Origin: JBMNUL01 sp050946255
Lineage (GTDB): Bacteria; Actinomycetota; Coriobacteriia; Coriobacteriales; CADBOM01
DNA: 15,434 bases
Direction: 5' to 3'
NCBI GenBank assembly: GCA_050946255.1
Contig: JBMNUL010000051.1
Span: 1-15,434, forward strand
The position numbers were made by a program, and so were the translations under genes. The stretch's first letter is position 1. Every line of letters begins with the position of its first letter. A model generated the notes under the pieces. It worked only from the letters and a program-made list of their open reading frames with translations. It made no database searches and had not been told where the DNA came from. Positions 1 to 7,812 of this stretch are shown in pieces.

Positions 1-809
1 TAGATCCCGATAATCCCCTTGTTTACTCAGATTTCGCCTATGACAATCAGGGTTACGAGGCTCCATTCGGGTTCTACGAGCTCAACATCATAAAGAACGA
101 CGAGGCTGCTCCCGGGGAAATCACATCGGTCGATGACTTCAAGGCGTTCGTAGAGAAGTACCCTGGAAAGTTCACCTATCCGTCTTCCGACAACTGGGTT
201 GGCGCTGCCTTCATCCGCACGGTCATCTACAACACTTGCGATAACTACGAAGACCTCATGACAGTCGATCCCACCGACACCGAGGCCATCAAGGAAATCA
301 TCCAGCCTGCCCTCGATTACCTGAAAAGTCTAAATGCGAATCTCTGGAACGAGGGCAAGACCTTCCCTGCGACCAACGATGAGATGACCCAGCTGTTCAA
401 GAACGGCGAAATTTACAACGATATCCTGTACGATCAGTATGGCTGCGGCACCAAGATCAAGAGCGGTGAGTATCCGGAATCAGCTCACTCCTATATTTTC
501 CAGAAATCCACGGCGAATTTCAGCTACTGGGCAATTCCGTACAACTCGCCCAACAAGGCAGGTGCCCTTGTGGTGATCAACGAGATGCTGAGCCCGGAGC
601 AGCAGCTCGCCAAGAGCGAGGCCAGTGCTGGAGACGTGCTCGACCATACCAAGCTCACCTCCGAGCAGCAGGCACAGTTCGACAACATCGACCATGGTCC
701 CAACAACAGGACAGATGAGGAGCTTCAGGCAGCTGCGACCGCAGAGTACTCTGCTGATGTCGAGGCGGCTATCACCCAGATTTGGAAAGACGAAGTCGTT
801 GGCAAGTAG
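1..809 (+). CDS. ynjB: YnjB-like ABC transporter substrate-binding protein (3' part)
   Basis: Partial gene: the frame is open from base 3 and runs off the left edge, leaving the last 268 residues before the TAG at 807-809. The E. coli relative is about 390 residues, so roughly a third is missing. The stretch 'APFGFYELNIIKND', then 'YPGKFTYPSSDNWVGAAFIR', matches the YnjB family pattern (a proline/glycine-rich hinge, then PG-FTYP and a GSAF-like segment). The protein should be an extracytoplasmic solute-binding protein delivering a ligand to the two permeases downstream; its signal peptide lies outside the window. A hairpin follows the stop, and the first permease begins 185 bases later, so it is probably made in excess over the membrane parts. 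The ligand is unknown. Family assignment is from remembered motif similarity and from the YnjBCD order; a generic family-1 binding protein is the alternative. Confidence 0.8.
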   Translation, partial: DPDNPLVYSDFAYDNQGYEAPFGFYELNIIKNDEAAPGEITSVDDFKAFVEKYPGKFTYPSSDNWVGAAFIRTVIYNTCDNYEDLMTVDPTDTEAIKEIIQPALDYLKSLNANLWNEGKTFPATNDEMTQLFKNGEIYNDILYDQYGCGTKIKSGEYPESAHSYIFQKSTANFSYWAIPYNSPNKAGALVVINEMLSPEQQLAKSEASAGDVLDHTKLTSEQQAQFDNIDHGPNNRTDEELQAAATAEYSADVEAAITQIWKDEVVGK

Positions 810-837
810 CAAGCTCCATTAACCCCATGCAAACCGG

Positions 838-864
838 CGGGGGACCAGGTTTTCCTGGCCCCCG
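838..864 (+). terminator. Strong hairpin after the binding-protein gene (attenuator or 3' stabiliser)
   Basis: CGGGGG (838-843), a bulged A, CCAGG, a TTTT loop (850-853), then CCTGG and CCCCCG (859-864) form an 11-bp GC-rich stem with one bulge. No real U tract follows (TCTGTTGTTG), so it resembles the partial terminators or 3'-stabilising hairpins found between binding-protein and permease genes rather than a full stop. Confidence 0.6.
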
Positions 865-900
865 TCTGTTGTTGAGAGTGCCTGCTGTTAAAGTGGGATA

Positions 901-973
901 GCTGGTCTGCCAAAGCAGGCCAGCCTGTATAGTGGGAGCCGGATTGCCATGTACGACAAGCCGGTTTGGCTCC
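901..973 (+). promoter_or_regulatory. Two further hairpins in the leader of the first permease
   Basis: 901-910 and 915-924 form a 10-bp stem with one G.U pair and a CAAA loop. Immediately after it, GGAGCC (935-940) pairs perfectly with GGCTCC (968-973), enclosing a CCGG at 961-964. The sequence AGTGGGA occurs just before each (892 and 931). Together with the hairpin at 838-864 these fill the gap before the ATG at 995. No known riboswitch consensus was recognised. Confidence 0.45.
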
Positions 974-994
974 AGTGATAAAGGACAAGGCCCA

Positions 995-1954
995 ATGAAG
1001 ATCAAGAGCTCCAAAAAGGACGCGCGGGGAGGTGCGGTTACCTCCGGCGGAATAGAAAGGCGCCACGCCAGGAACAAGGTCGCGCCGATCATCCTCCTGC
1101 TCCCGCTGGCCTTTCTCCTGATAATCCTCCTGTTTGGTTTTGTCTATGGCTTCCTGCAGTCGTTCGGGCTTCTCATGCCGGGGAAGTTCGCACAGGGTTT
1201 CACTCTCGATTACTATGAGAAAGTTTTATCGGACGACAGCCTGGGCGAGAGCATACTGTTGAGCATCTACCATTCCGGGGTGAGCTCTGTGATCGCCACC
1301 GTTCTTGCGGTCGTTCTCTCATACGCGCTGGTCGCCACAGGGCATGATCGCGGCGCCGTGTGGTCTACGATCAAGTTCCCCATGTTCCTGCCATGGACAG
1401 TGACCGCAATGATCGCAATCGACCTGTTCGGCGGCGGAGGGCTCATGGAGTCCATTGGCGAGGCGCTCTCATGGGATTGGTTGGCCAACATCTCATCTGT
1501 TTTCCTGTATCAGCCATCGAGCATCGGGATCATCGTCGCCTTCGTCTGGGCGGAGATACCTTTCATCTCCTACTTCATCGTAACAGTGATGTCCAATATC
1601 AACTCTTCACTAGGCGAGGCAGCTCGCACGATGGGGGCCACATCCAACAAGGCCTTCCTCAACGTGACGCTCCCGCTTTGCATGCCAATCATCAAGAACG
1701 TGTTCCTGATTGTGGCTACGAGCCTTTTCTCGGCTTATGAGATTCCATTGCTGCTCGGTGTCACGAAGCCCACTGGAATCGCCGTCAACCTCTACCAGAC
1801 CTACACGCATGCGAGCTTGGCGGGGAGGCCCGAGGTCATGGCGATGTCTATGATCGTTCTCTTGGTCAGCCTGGCGTTCATAGTCGTGTTCTATTTTCTC
1901 TTCCAGAGGAAGCCGAAGTACGAGCGCGAGCAGGCGAGAGGAGGTAGAGAGTGA
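995..1954 (+). CDS. ynjC: ABC transporter permease (YnjC/ThiP-like)
   Basis: Integral membrane subunit, 319 residues, with about six hydrophobic segments (the first near residues 30-53, the last near 283-303). A MetI-type coupling loop is at 206-232: 'GEAARTMGA' followed by 'TLPLCMPII', the EAA---G---LP motif that contacts the ATPase. The ATG at 995 is chosen because AAGGA lies nine bases upstream; an in-frame GTG at 932 would add 21 hydrophilic residues inside a hairpin-forming leader and lacks a good ribosome binding site. The stop overlaps the GTG of the next permease by four bases (GTGA), so the two are translationally coupled and probably form a heterodimeric channel. Half-size permeases in this transporter class are typical, whereas E. 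coli YnjC is a longer fused protein. Transport role is certain; the solute is not. Confidence 0.85.
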   Translation: MKIKSSKKDARGGAVTSGGIERRHARNKVAPIILLLPLAFLLIILLFGFVYGFLQSFGLLMPGKFAQGFTLDYYEKVLSDDSLGESILLSIYHSGVSSVIATVLAVVLSYALVATGHDRGAVWSTIKFPMFLPWTVTAMIAIDLFGGGGLMESIGEALSWDWLANISSVFLYQPSSIGIIVAFVWAEIPFISYFIVTVMSNINSSLGEAARTMGATSNKAFLNVTLPLCMPIIKNVFLIVATSLFSAYEIPLLLGVTKPTGIAVNLYQTYTHASLAGRPEVMAMSMIVLLVSLAFIVVFYFLFQRKPKYEREQARGGRE

Positions 1955-2790
1955 GATACTCCAAGAAGATAAAGGACGAGACTGCATTCAGGCGCCATCC
2001 CTGGCTTCACATCATCGTGTGGGTCGAGTTCTTCTGCATCTTGGTGCCGATCATCATTCTCGTGCTCTCCTCCTTTGTGCCACGCTGGGATCTTCTTTTC
2101 ACTGGGGAGTACTCTACCAAGGGAATCGAGGAACTCTTCAGTGGAAATTACGATTTCCTGAATGTGACGCTGTTCTCCATTGTCCTGGCAATAGCGGTTT
2201 CGGCTATATCTGCAGCAATAGCCACCTGCACGGCTTGGGCAGTGGTGCACTATAAGGTCAAGTATCGATGGGCGGTCGACTTGCTCTCGTTTCTTCCGAC
2301 GGTCATCCCGGTCATCGTCTTTGCGATGGGAGTCAACATCCTTTTCATCAGATTGGGGGTTGGCAACTCTCTGTTCGGGGTCGTGGTGATGCTGCTTTTG
2401 GGAAACGTCACCTTTTCCACCAAGATCATGACCGACGTCGTGGAGTCTGCGGGAGACAAACTCGAAGAGCAGGCGAGAGTGCTCGGAGCGGGGCCGGTGA
2501 GGGCTTTCATCCAAGGAGTGCTTCCATCTCTCGTGCCGGGGATAATGTCGTCGATGGCGCTTTCCTTCATCGGCACCAACTGTGCCTATCTGATGACGAT
2601 TCTAATGGGCGGCGGAAAGGTCATGACTCTCGCCACCGTGGTGCTCCCGATGATCGGCAGTTCCTCGAGGCTAATATCTTCGACGTTCTGTGTTGTGTTC
2701 GTGTTGGTCAACGCTGTCTTCTTCCTGATCTTCCAGGGCATCTCGAACGTCTTGACGAAGAGGTACGGCAAGAACCTGGGGATGGAGTGA
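1951..2790 (+). CDS. ABC transporter permease, second subunit
   Basis: 279 residues, starting with GTG at 1951 inside the stop of the preceding permease; AGGAGG lies six bases upstream, so this start is secure. About six membrane segments are visible (near 20-42, 72-98, 113-134, 140-152, 190-218 and 245-262). The coupling-loop motif is at 172-198: 'EEQARVLGAG' then 'LPSLVPGI'. It is the partner of the upstream permease in a binding-protein-dependent importer. Together the two subunits would correspond to the two halves of the duplicated E. coli YnjC. A 71-base gap without an obvious terminator separates it from the ATPase gene. Confidence 0.85.
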   Translation: MRYSKKIKDETAFRRHPWLHIIVWVEFFCILVPIIILVLSSFVPRWDLLFTGEYSTKGIEELFSGNYDFLNVTLFSIVLAIAVSAISAAIATCTAWAVVHYKVKYRWAVDLLSFLPTVIPVIVFAMGVNILFIRLGVGNSLFGVVVMLLLGNVTFSTKIMTDVVESAGDKLEEQARVLGAGPVRAFIQGVLPSLVPGIMSSMALSFIGTNCAYLMTILMGGGKVMTLATVVLPMIGSSSRLISSTFCVVFVLVNAVFFLIFQGISNVLTKRYGKNLGME

Positions 2791-2861
2791 GGAAGCGTCC
2801 CATTGGCCGGAGTATTGCCATTAGGCTTAGACTTGGGCATTGACGAAAGGAAGCAACTGGC

Positions 2862-3881
2862 ATGAGCCTCGATATCAACGATCTGGCTGTAAGTCTGGAT
2901 GGTAAGGAGATTCTTCACTCCATCAGCCTCCAGATTCAGAATGGGGAGTTGTTCTCGCTTTTAGGGCCTTCGGGGTGCGGGAAGACCACGCTTCTCAAGA
3001 CCATCGCAGGTCTCAACATTCAGGACAGCGGGACTATATTTCTGGACGGGCGCTCGCTTGACGGATTGCCCCCAGAGAAACGAGACGTGGCTGTGGTCTT
3101 CCAGGAGCTGAGACTCTTCCCCAACATGAACGTCGTGCAGAACGTGGCGTTCCCATTGAAGATGAGGGGAGTAGATAAAAAGAAGCGCTTGGAGCTGGCA
3201 TCTGAGATGCTCGGCAGGGTGCAGCTCGAGGGCTTTGACAAGCGCAGAATCACCCAGCTCTCTGGTGGACAGCAGCAGCGAGTCGCATTGGCCAGGGCGA
3301 TTGTGGCAAATCCCAAGGTACTTCTCTTGGATGAGCCCTTCTCGGCATTGGACGAGAATCTTCGCGACGATATGCGCGACCTTCTCACTCATCTGCACGA
3401 GAACATGGACATCACGATGGTCTTGGTCACCCACGACCAGACAGAGGCCCTCAAGCTGTCAGACCGTCTGGCCATCATGGACAGCGGCAATATCCTCCAA
3501 TGCGACACTCCTAGGGAGACCTACAACAATCCCGCAAACCTCGAGATAGCCAAATACTTCTCCGACTCCAACATCATCGAGGGCAATTGCACGGGCGGAA
3601 GATTCGAGTGCAAGCTGTTCAGCGCAGAGTGCGACCTTAAAGATGGCCCTGCTGTTGCGATGGTGAGGGAGATTGCCATTAAGTTGGTTGAGCAAGGGTC
3701 CGGCCAGGCATATAGAATTGTGCGGGCCGACTATCTTGGTGACAAGCAGAAGATCGTCGCGGTTCGCGACGGGATCTCGCTGGAGCTTGAGGTCGAGACC
3801 CTAGAAGTCTTCGAGGTAGGGGAAGAGGTGCGCTTGGATATCGACACCGACAAAGTGCTGTTCTTCGATGCAGGGGAGTAG
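2862..3881 (+). CDS. ynjD: ABC transporter ATP-binding protein (YnjD/PotA-like)
   Basis: 339-residue cytoplasmic ATPase powering the importer. All hallmarks are present in order: Walker A GPSGCGKTT (35-43), Q-loop Gln81, signature LSGGQ (133-137), Walker B VLLLDEP (153-159), D-loop SALD and H-loop His191. About 110 residues follow the ATPase core, with a TOBE-like beta region ('DYLGDKQKIVAVRDG'), as in PotA/FbpC/ThiQ-type importers. That makes it longer than the E. coli YnjD, which has only the core. The ATG has GAAAGGA ten bases upstream. Last gene of the importer unit; the next gene is convergent. The fold class suggests import of an inorganic ion, polyamine or thiamine-like solute, but no residue fixes the substrate. 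Confidence 0.9.
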   Translation: MSLDINDLAVSLDGKEILHSISLQIQNGELFSLLGPSGCGKTTLLKTIAGLNIQDSGTIFLDGRSLDGLPPEKRDVAVVFQELRLFPNMNVVQNVAFPLKMRGVDKKKRLELASEMLGRVQLEGFDKRRITQLSGGQQQRVALARAIVANPKVLLLDEPFSALDENLRDDMRDLLTHLHENMDITMVLVTHDQTEALKLSDRLAIMDSGNILQCDTPRETYNNPANLEIAKYFSDSNIIEGNCTGGRFECKLFSAECDLKDGPAVAMVREIAIKLVEQGSGQAYRIVRADYLGDKQKIVAVRDGISLELEVETLEVFEVGEEVRLDIDTDKVLFFDAGE

Positions 3882-4086
3882 CTTCGTGGTGTAGTTGAAA
3901 GGCATAGGATTTCCCGATGGCGCCTGATTGCTGGCAGCATGTGCTCTTCTGCAGCACCAAGGTTTTACTGGAAGATGCAGGGGCTCGTAGGTGTGGGCAC
4001 TGTGACGCAAGACGCGCGAGAAATGCCGTGTTGGGGTTGTCCCAGATTGTGTTCCCCAGACATAAAGTTGGCATATAGTGTTGCCG

Positions 4087-6249
4087 CTATCTTTCAGAGA
4101 TCAGCTCCCGATAAATTTTCAGGTTCTCTAGGAGTGCATCGATGTCGGATTTTGTGGTGTAGATGCCGAGGCTTGCCCTCACCGTTCCAGTCAATCCCAG
4201 GCTCTCGTGCAGGGGCAGCGCGCAATGTCCACCTCCGCGAAGTGCGATGTTCAAGTCTCCTAGAAATCTGACGATGTCCATGGAATCGATACCAGCCATT
4301 GTGAACGAGACGAGGCCGACTTGCCCATCTGCTGCCGAGTGGTCGCCTATGATTGTCACGCCGTCAATCTCGTGCAGGCCCTCCACAAGATACTTGGTGA
4401 GGATTGCCTCGTGGCGTCTTACGTTCTGCATTCCCAGCGCGTTCATGTAATCGATTGCCGCACCGAGCCCCACCGCCTGCGAGACTGCCGGAGTCCCGAG
4501 TTCGAACTGAACCGGACGAGTGCGCAGGTAGTACGATTGCCTGCCAACATAGGCGATGGTGCCGCCTCCACCCATGAGCGGGTCCATTTCGGAGGCTGCC
4601 TCATCGGAACTCCAAAGACCTCCGATTCCCATGGGCCCGTAGATCTTGTGCCCAGAGAACGCAACCCAGTCGGCGCCCAGATCTCCCACATCCATCGGGA
4701 TATGCGGCATGGACTGCGCTGCATCCACAATGACGCGGGCCCCTGCAGAATGGGCCTCATCTACAAGCTCTCGCACGGGTTCCTCGATTCCGAAGACATT
4801 GCCTACATGCGGGAAGCACACAAGCTTCGGATTCCTGCCCATCACTTCCGAATATGCCTTGCGGTCCATCCGACCCGACTCGTCGTACGGGAGGTATTCG
4901 ATCTTGGCGCCGGTGACTTCAGATGCGATTTGGAGGGGCACGATCCCAGAATGGTGCGAGAACAGGGCAATCGCGATGACGTCTCCCTCATCCAGGTTCC
5001 TCATTCCCCAGGCTTGTGCCACGAGGTTGATGGCAACTGTCGTGTTAGGGACGAAGGCCACGCTGCCAGGCTCGGCCCCGATGAATTCCTCCACTTTGTG
5101 GTGAGCTTCTGCGAAATCCTCCGTGGACTTGACCGAGAGAGAATACGTCCCGCGATAGACGTTGGCGTTTTCGGTCTCGTCGTAGTCGCGCTGAGTCTGC
5201 AGGGCGCTGAAGCAGCGCTGAGTTGTGGCGGCGTTGTCCAGGTAGACGAGGCTGTCCCTGAATTGCGGCTTGGAATAGATTGGGAAGTCGAGCTTGCAGC
5301 GTTTGCCGAACTCGTCTGCCCATTTGAGATCAGGGGTGATGGCATTTGTGGAGCCGGGGGCGCCATCATTACGCTCGGCATCGCCCCCGTCGTATTCGGA
5401 GGAGACGCCATCATCATCTTCGCCGTCGGCGTGCTTCTCCAGGAAGTCCTCCACTGCAACTGGAGCAGAATCGCTAGCCGCCAGTTTCTCCTCTCCGAAA
5501 AGGTGGTCGATTACCGTCAGCTTGGGCAATGTCCTGTCGTGGCCGTTGGGGCCGGCCTCCACAAGGTCAGACTCATCAAGGTGCTCGAGGAAGGATCTTG
5601 AAATCACAAATGGAGCTCGGGGAAACCACTGGATCCAAGAGGCGATCACGTCGGCTTCTGGATGAGACCCAGCCTCGCAAAGTACCTCATATATGTGCCT
5701 TGACCCAACTCTCACCTGGTCGCATTGGAGAACGAGGATGTTCTCGTATGACTCATCAAGCGACATGGCCTCTTTCTGCATAGACTTCAGCAGACCATAC
5801 GTCATGCAGAAGATTTCGAATTCTGCTGCACTATGAGTGGCATCGGTCTCGGATTCGAAGTCTCGGGCGATCACCTTCACGGGAACGCTCCCGCAATCTG
5901 CCTTTCCAACCGCTTCTTGGACTTCACCGAGCAGGGTTTCGGATGAGAGCACCACGACCGAGGAGACCATGGATTTGCAGACAGCTTCGACGGCCCACTG
6001 AATGCAGGGCTTCCCTTCGTAGATTTGCAGAGGACGTGCAATTGGGGCTTCGCCCTCAGGTGGGTCGCAGACCACCGGCTCGAGGTCGGGGTCTTCGAAC
6101 TCTACCTTCAAGGGGGTGGTGGCCTCTGTGGATGCGATCACGAAAGCCACTGTCTTGCTGCAGACTTCCTGCATCTTAGAGGGGGAGGGAGACTCCTTCA
6201 CCACTGGGCCCTCAATTGGCTGGTGCTCTGGATTTGCCGGTAGACGCAT
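4087..6249 (-). CDS. MobA-like domain fused to SufS/CsdA-type cysteine desulfurase
   Basis: 720 residues in two domains. The C-terminal part (about 315-720) is a class V PLP aminotransferase of the SufS/CsdA type. It has 'YLDNAATTQ' (336-344), paired His432/His433, the Schiff-base lysine in SGHKIYGP (Lys535), the active-site cysteine in RGGGHCALPL (Cys676) and 'RASLGIYTTKSDID' at 691-704. All catalytic residues for releasing sulfur (or selenium) from cysteine are present. The N-terminal part (about 30-250) looks like a MobA/MocA nucleotidyltransferase: 'ARPLQIYEGKPCIQWAVEAV', 'ILVLQCDQVRV' with the metal-binding Asp, and 'FPRAPFVISRSFLEHL'. However, the GxSxRMG loop is missing, replaced by 'VIASTEATTPLK'. 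An acidic linker (about 255-300) joins them. SufS alone is about 410 residues. ATG start has AGGGGG seven bases upstream. Convergent with the importer. Desulfurase activity is likely; the front domain may bind a pterin cofactor or a partner without catalysis. Confidence 0.85.
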   Translation of the reverse strand: MRLPANPEHQPIEGPVVKESPSPSKMQEVCSKTVAFVIASTEATTPLKVEFEDPDLEPVVCDPPEGEAPIARPLQIYEGKPCIQWAVEAVCKSMVSSVVVLSSETLLGEVQEAVGKADCGSVPVKVIARDFESETDATHSAAEFEIFCMTYGLLKSMQKEAMSLDESYENILVLQCDQVRVGSRHIYEVLCEAGSHPEADVIASWIQWFPRAPFVISRSFLEHLDESDLVEAGPNGHDRTLPKLTVIDHLFGEEKLAASDSAPVAVEDFLEKHADGEDDDGVSSEYDGGDAERNDGAPGSTNAITPDLKWADEFGKRCKLDFPIYSKPQFRDSLVYLDNAATTQRCFSALQTQRDYDETENANVYRGTYSLSVKSTEDFAEAHHKVEEFIGAEPGSVAFVPNTTVAINLVAQAWGMRNLDEGDVIAIALFSHHSGIVPLQIASEVTGAKIEYLPYDESGRMDRKAYSEVMGRNPKLVCFPHVGNVFGIEEPVRELVDEAHSAGARVIVDAAQSMPHIPMDVGDLGADWVAFSGHKIYGPMGIGGLWSSDEAASEMDPLMGGGGTIAYVGRQSYYLRTRPVQFELGTPAVSQAVGLGAAIDYMNALGMQNVRRHEAILTKYLVEGLHEIDGVTIIGDHSAADGQVGLVSFTMAGIDSMDIVRFLGDLNIALRGGGHCALPLHESLGLTGTVRASLGIYTTKSDIDALLENLKIYRELISER

Positions 6250-6411
6250 GGAAAATCCCCCTTGGTTCCAACTCTGCGGTTGGTATCAGAATTGCTTTCA
6301 ACACATAATTGCACTGGTCTAATATTACCAACATCCACTAGTAGTTAGACGGCAATGGGCTGGGCAATTCGGATTGGGATTCAGCTTGGGGTCTGACCGG
6401 ATTCTCCTGCG

Positions 6412-7041
6412 CTATTCCCCCACGTCGTTTTCCAAGGTCCTCACCACGCGTGCGGGCACTCCAAGAACCAGGCTGTTGTCGGGAACGTCCTTGGTCACGA
6501 CTGCTCCAGCACCAACCACCACGTTGTTGCCGATTGTCACGCCAGGCAAGATCGTGCAAGACCCTCCAATCCATACATCGTTCCCGATAGTGACGGGGCT
6601 AGCCTGCCCGATGTGTATGCGGCGTTTGGCAGGGGAGAGGGGATGCCCGACCGTGGTGATCAGCGTGTTGGGTCCGATCATCACGTAGTCGCCGATGTAT
6701 ACCGGGGCGATGTCGAGAATCGTCACGTTGTAGTTGGCCAAGAACTTTCTCCCAACATGGATGTTGCGCCCGTTGTCGCAGCTGAATCCCGGGAGCACCG
6801 TGAGCTCTGGTCCAGCCGACCCGAAGAGGTCTCTCGCCGCAGCCTCGTGTTCCTCTTCATCTGTCATCGGGATGGAGTTCATGCGAGCGCAGCCCTCCAC
6901 GGCATGGAGTTTTCGCGCGTTGACGTCGGGGTCATCGAAGTTGTACTCCAATCCTGCGTCGAGCTTCTCGACCTCAGTCATCTGCGACGGGTCTTTCTCG
7001 GTTGCACTATCCCGTTTCTGGTTAATATCGTTTGCGCTCAT
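6412..7041 (-). CDS. Sugar O-acetyltransferase (maltose/galactoside type, LbH fold)
   Basis: 209 residues. The Maa/LacA/NodL family transfers acetyl from acetyl-CoA to a sugar hydroxyl. The family N-terminal helix region starts at 'MTEVEKLDAGLEYNFDDP' (21-38), and the left-handed beta-helix hexapeptide repeats follow, with 'PVYIGDYVMIGPN' (113-125), catalytic His133 in GHPLSP, and 'PVTIGNDVWIGGSCTILPG' (149-167). It ends with 'VTKDVPDNSLVLGVPARVV', the usual family tail. An extra 20 hydrophilic residues precede the conserved start. The ATG at 7041 is preferred over the GTG at 7050 because GAGGGAG sits eight bases before the ATG but abuts the GTG. It lies between the flavin reductase and desulfurase genes on the same strand, with gaps of about 150-160 bases, so a shared operon is possible but not evident. 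The acceptor sugar is unknown. Confidence 0.88.
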   Translation of the reverse strand: MSANDINQKRDSATEKDPSQMTEVEKLDAGLEYNFDDPDVNARKLHAVEGCARMNSIPMTDEEEHEAAARDLFGSAGPELTVLPGFSCDNGRNIHVGRKFLANYNVTILDIAPVYIGDYVMIGPNTLITTVGHPLSPAKRRIHIGQASPVTIGNDVWIGGSCTILPGVTIGNNVVVGAGAVVTKDVPDNSLVLGVPARVVRTLENDVGE

Positions 7042-7143
7042 GGCTCGCACTCCCTCTTTGTCGGGGTCTTTCAGTTGTCCCCAGTTTGCCTGATAATCTC
7101 AGGGCTTTCCTCTCATGCATCAATTTCCCGACATCCTTGACCT

Positions 7144-7186
7144 AATCGCAGGGCCCTGCTTCCCTTGCCGCGAGAATCCTGCGATT
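7144..7186 (-). terminator. Inverted repeat between flavin reductase and acetyltransferase genes
   Basis: AATCGCAGG (7144-7152) and CCTGCGATT (7178-7186) are perfect 9-bp arms. The right part encloses a palindromic GCAGGGCCCTGC. It starts eight bases beyond the flavin reductase stop. There is no T run on the minus strand, so it could be a weak or Rho-assisted terminator, or an operator for the acetyltransferase gene. Confidence 0.4.
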
Positions 7187-7193
7187 GCCGTTG

Positions 7194-7703
7194 CTATTTC
7201 TTGATGGCAGCGATGATCTCCCCGATGAAATGGGTATGAGGGGGCATGGACTCATAGAAGGAGGACATTACCTCTTTGGGAATCGCGTTGGGATCCAGCG
7301 GCTGCTTGTACATCTTGCGGCAGACGAGGATCGTGTCAGCCTGCTCGAAGGACATTCCGCCTTGCTCAAGTTGCATGGGAGTCAGTTTTGTCAGCGCGAC
7401 CTTGTCGCCGTCGCGACCCGACTTGCTTCCCAAAATCGTTAGGTCATCGTGGAACTCTGGAGGGAAGAAGCTCACGGTGAAGATCTCGTGCCTCTCCATG
7501 AACTCGTAAGTGTAGCGGGTGGGCACGACATAGGCATCCACTACTGGCTTCCACCAGATGTCTCCGAGCGATCCCCAGGCGATGGTCATCGTGTTCCAAT
7601 CATCCTTGTCGCCGGATGTGAGCAATGCCCACTGGTCGACTAAGCGCGGCAGCAGCTCGGACTGTACTTGCTGGATTCCCTGCTTATCCGTGATCACGTT
7701 CAT
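7194..7703 (-). CDS. Flavin reductase-like FMN-binding domain protein
   Basis: 169 residues, a typical length for a single flavin reductase-like (split-barrel FMN-binding) domain. Recognisable pieces are 'LLTSGDKDDWNTMTIAWGSL' (a start of the FMN-binding barrel), 'YVVPTRYTYEFMERHEIFTV' and 'FPPEFHDDLTILGSKSGRDG', the order found in DIM6/NTAB-family oxidoreductases of anaerobes. Such proteins bind FMN and pass electrons from NAD(P)H or rubredoxin-like donors to unknown acceptors. ATG at 7703 has AGGAGG about six bases upstream, so the start is firm. It is divergent from the AraC-family gene, with a 27-bp tandem repeat lying just before its ribosome binding site, which suggests that this gene is regulated, possibly by that regulator. 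Physiological substrate not determinable. Confidence 0.85.
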   Translation of the reverse strand: MNVITDKQGIQQVQSELLPRLVDQWALLTSGDKDDWNTMTIAWGSLGDIWWKPVVDAYVVPTRYTYEFMERHEIFTVSFFPPEFHDDLTILGSKSGRDGDKVALTKLTPMQLEQGGMSFEQADTILVCRKMYKQPLDPNAIPKEVMSSFYESMPPHTHFIGEIIAAIKK

Positions 7704-7717
7704 CTTTTCCTCCTAAT

Positions 7718-7771
7718 CTTCGATGCTGCAATGGCGAAGCTATCCTTCGGCTCTGCAATGGTGAACCTATC
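7718..7771. repeat. 27-bp tandem direct repeat, candidate operator
   Basis: Two adjacent 27-base units (7718-7744 and 7745-7771) share 22 positions; the best core is CTGCAATGGnGAAnCTATC (7726-7744 and 7753-7771, 17 of 19 identical). It sits 15 to 68 bases upstream of the flavin reductase ATG. Directly repeated sites are the usual operator form for AraC-family regulators, and such a gene starts 250 bases away; the binding role is inference. Confidence 0.5.
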
Positions 7772-7812
7772 TGAATGTCCTTGTGGTCAACATTGATTTT
7801 ATTGGAGGAAAC

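Noticed and set aside
932..994. GTG start for the first permease
   Set aside because: It lies within the hairpin leader and lacks a good ribosome binding site; ATG 995 has AAGGA nine bases upstream.
810..994. TPP or other known riboswitch in the importer operon
   Set aside because: Hairpins are present but none of the conserved riboswitch core sequences that I know was found; such an element would in any case be expected upstream of the first gene, outside the window.
4321..5601. 426-codon frame antisense to the desulfurase fusion
   Set aside because: No ribosome binding site or recognisable motif; the sense strand carries an intact catalytic domain.
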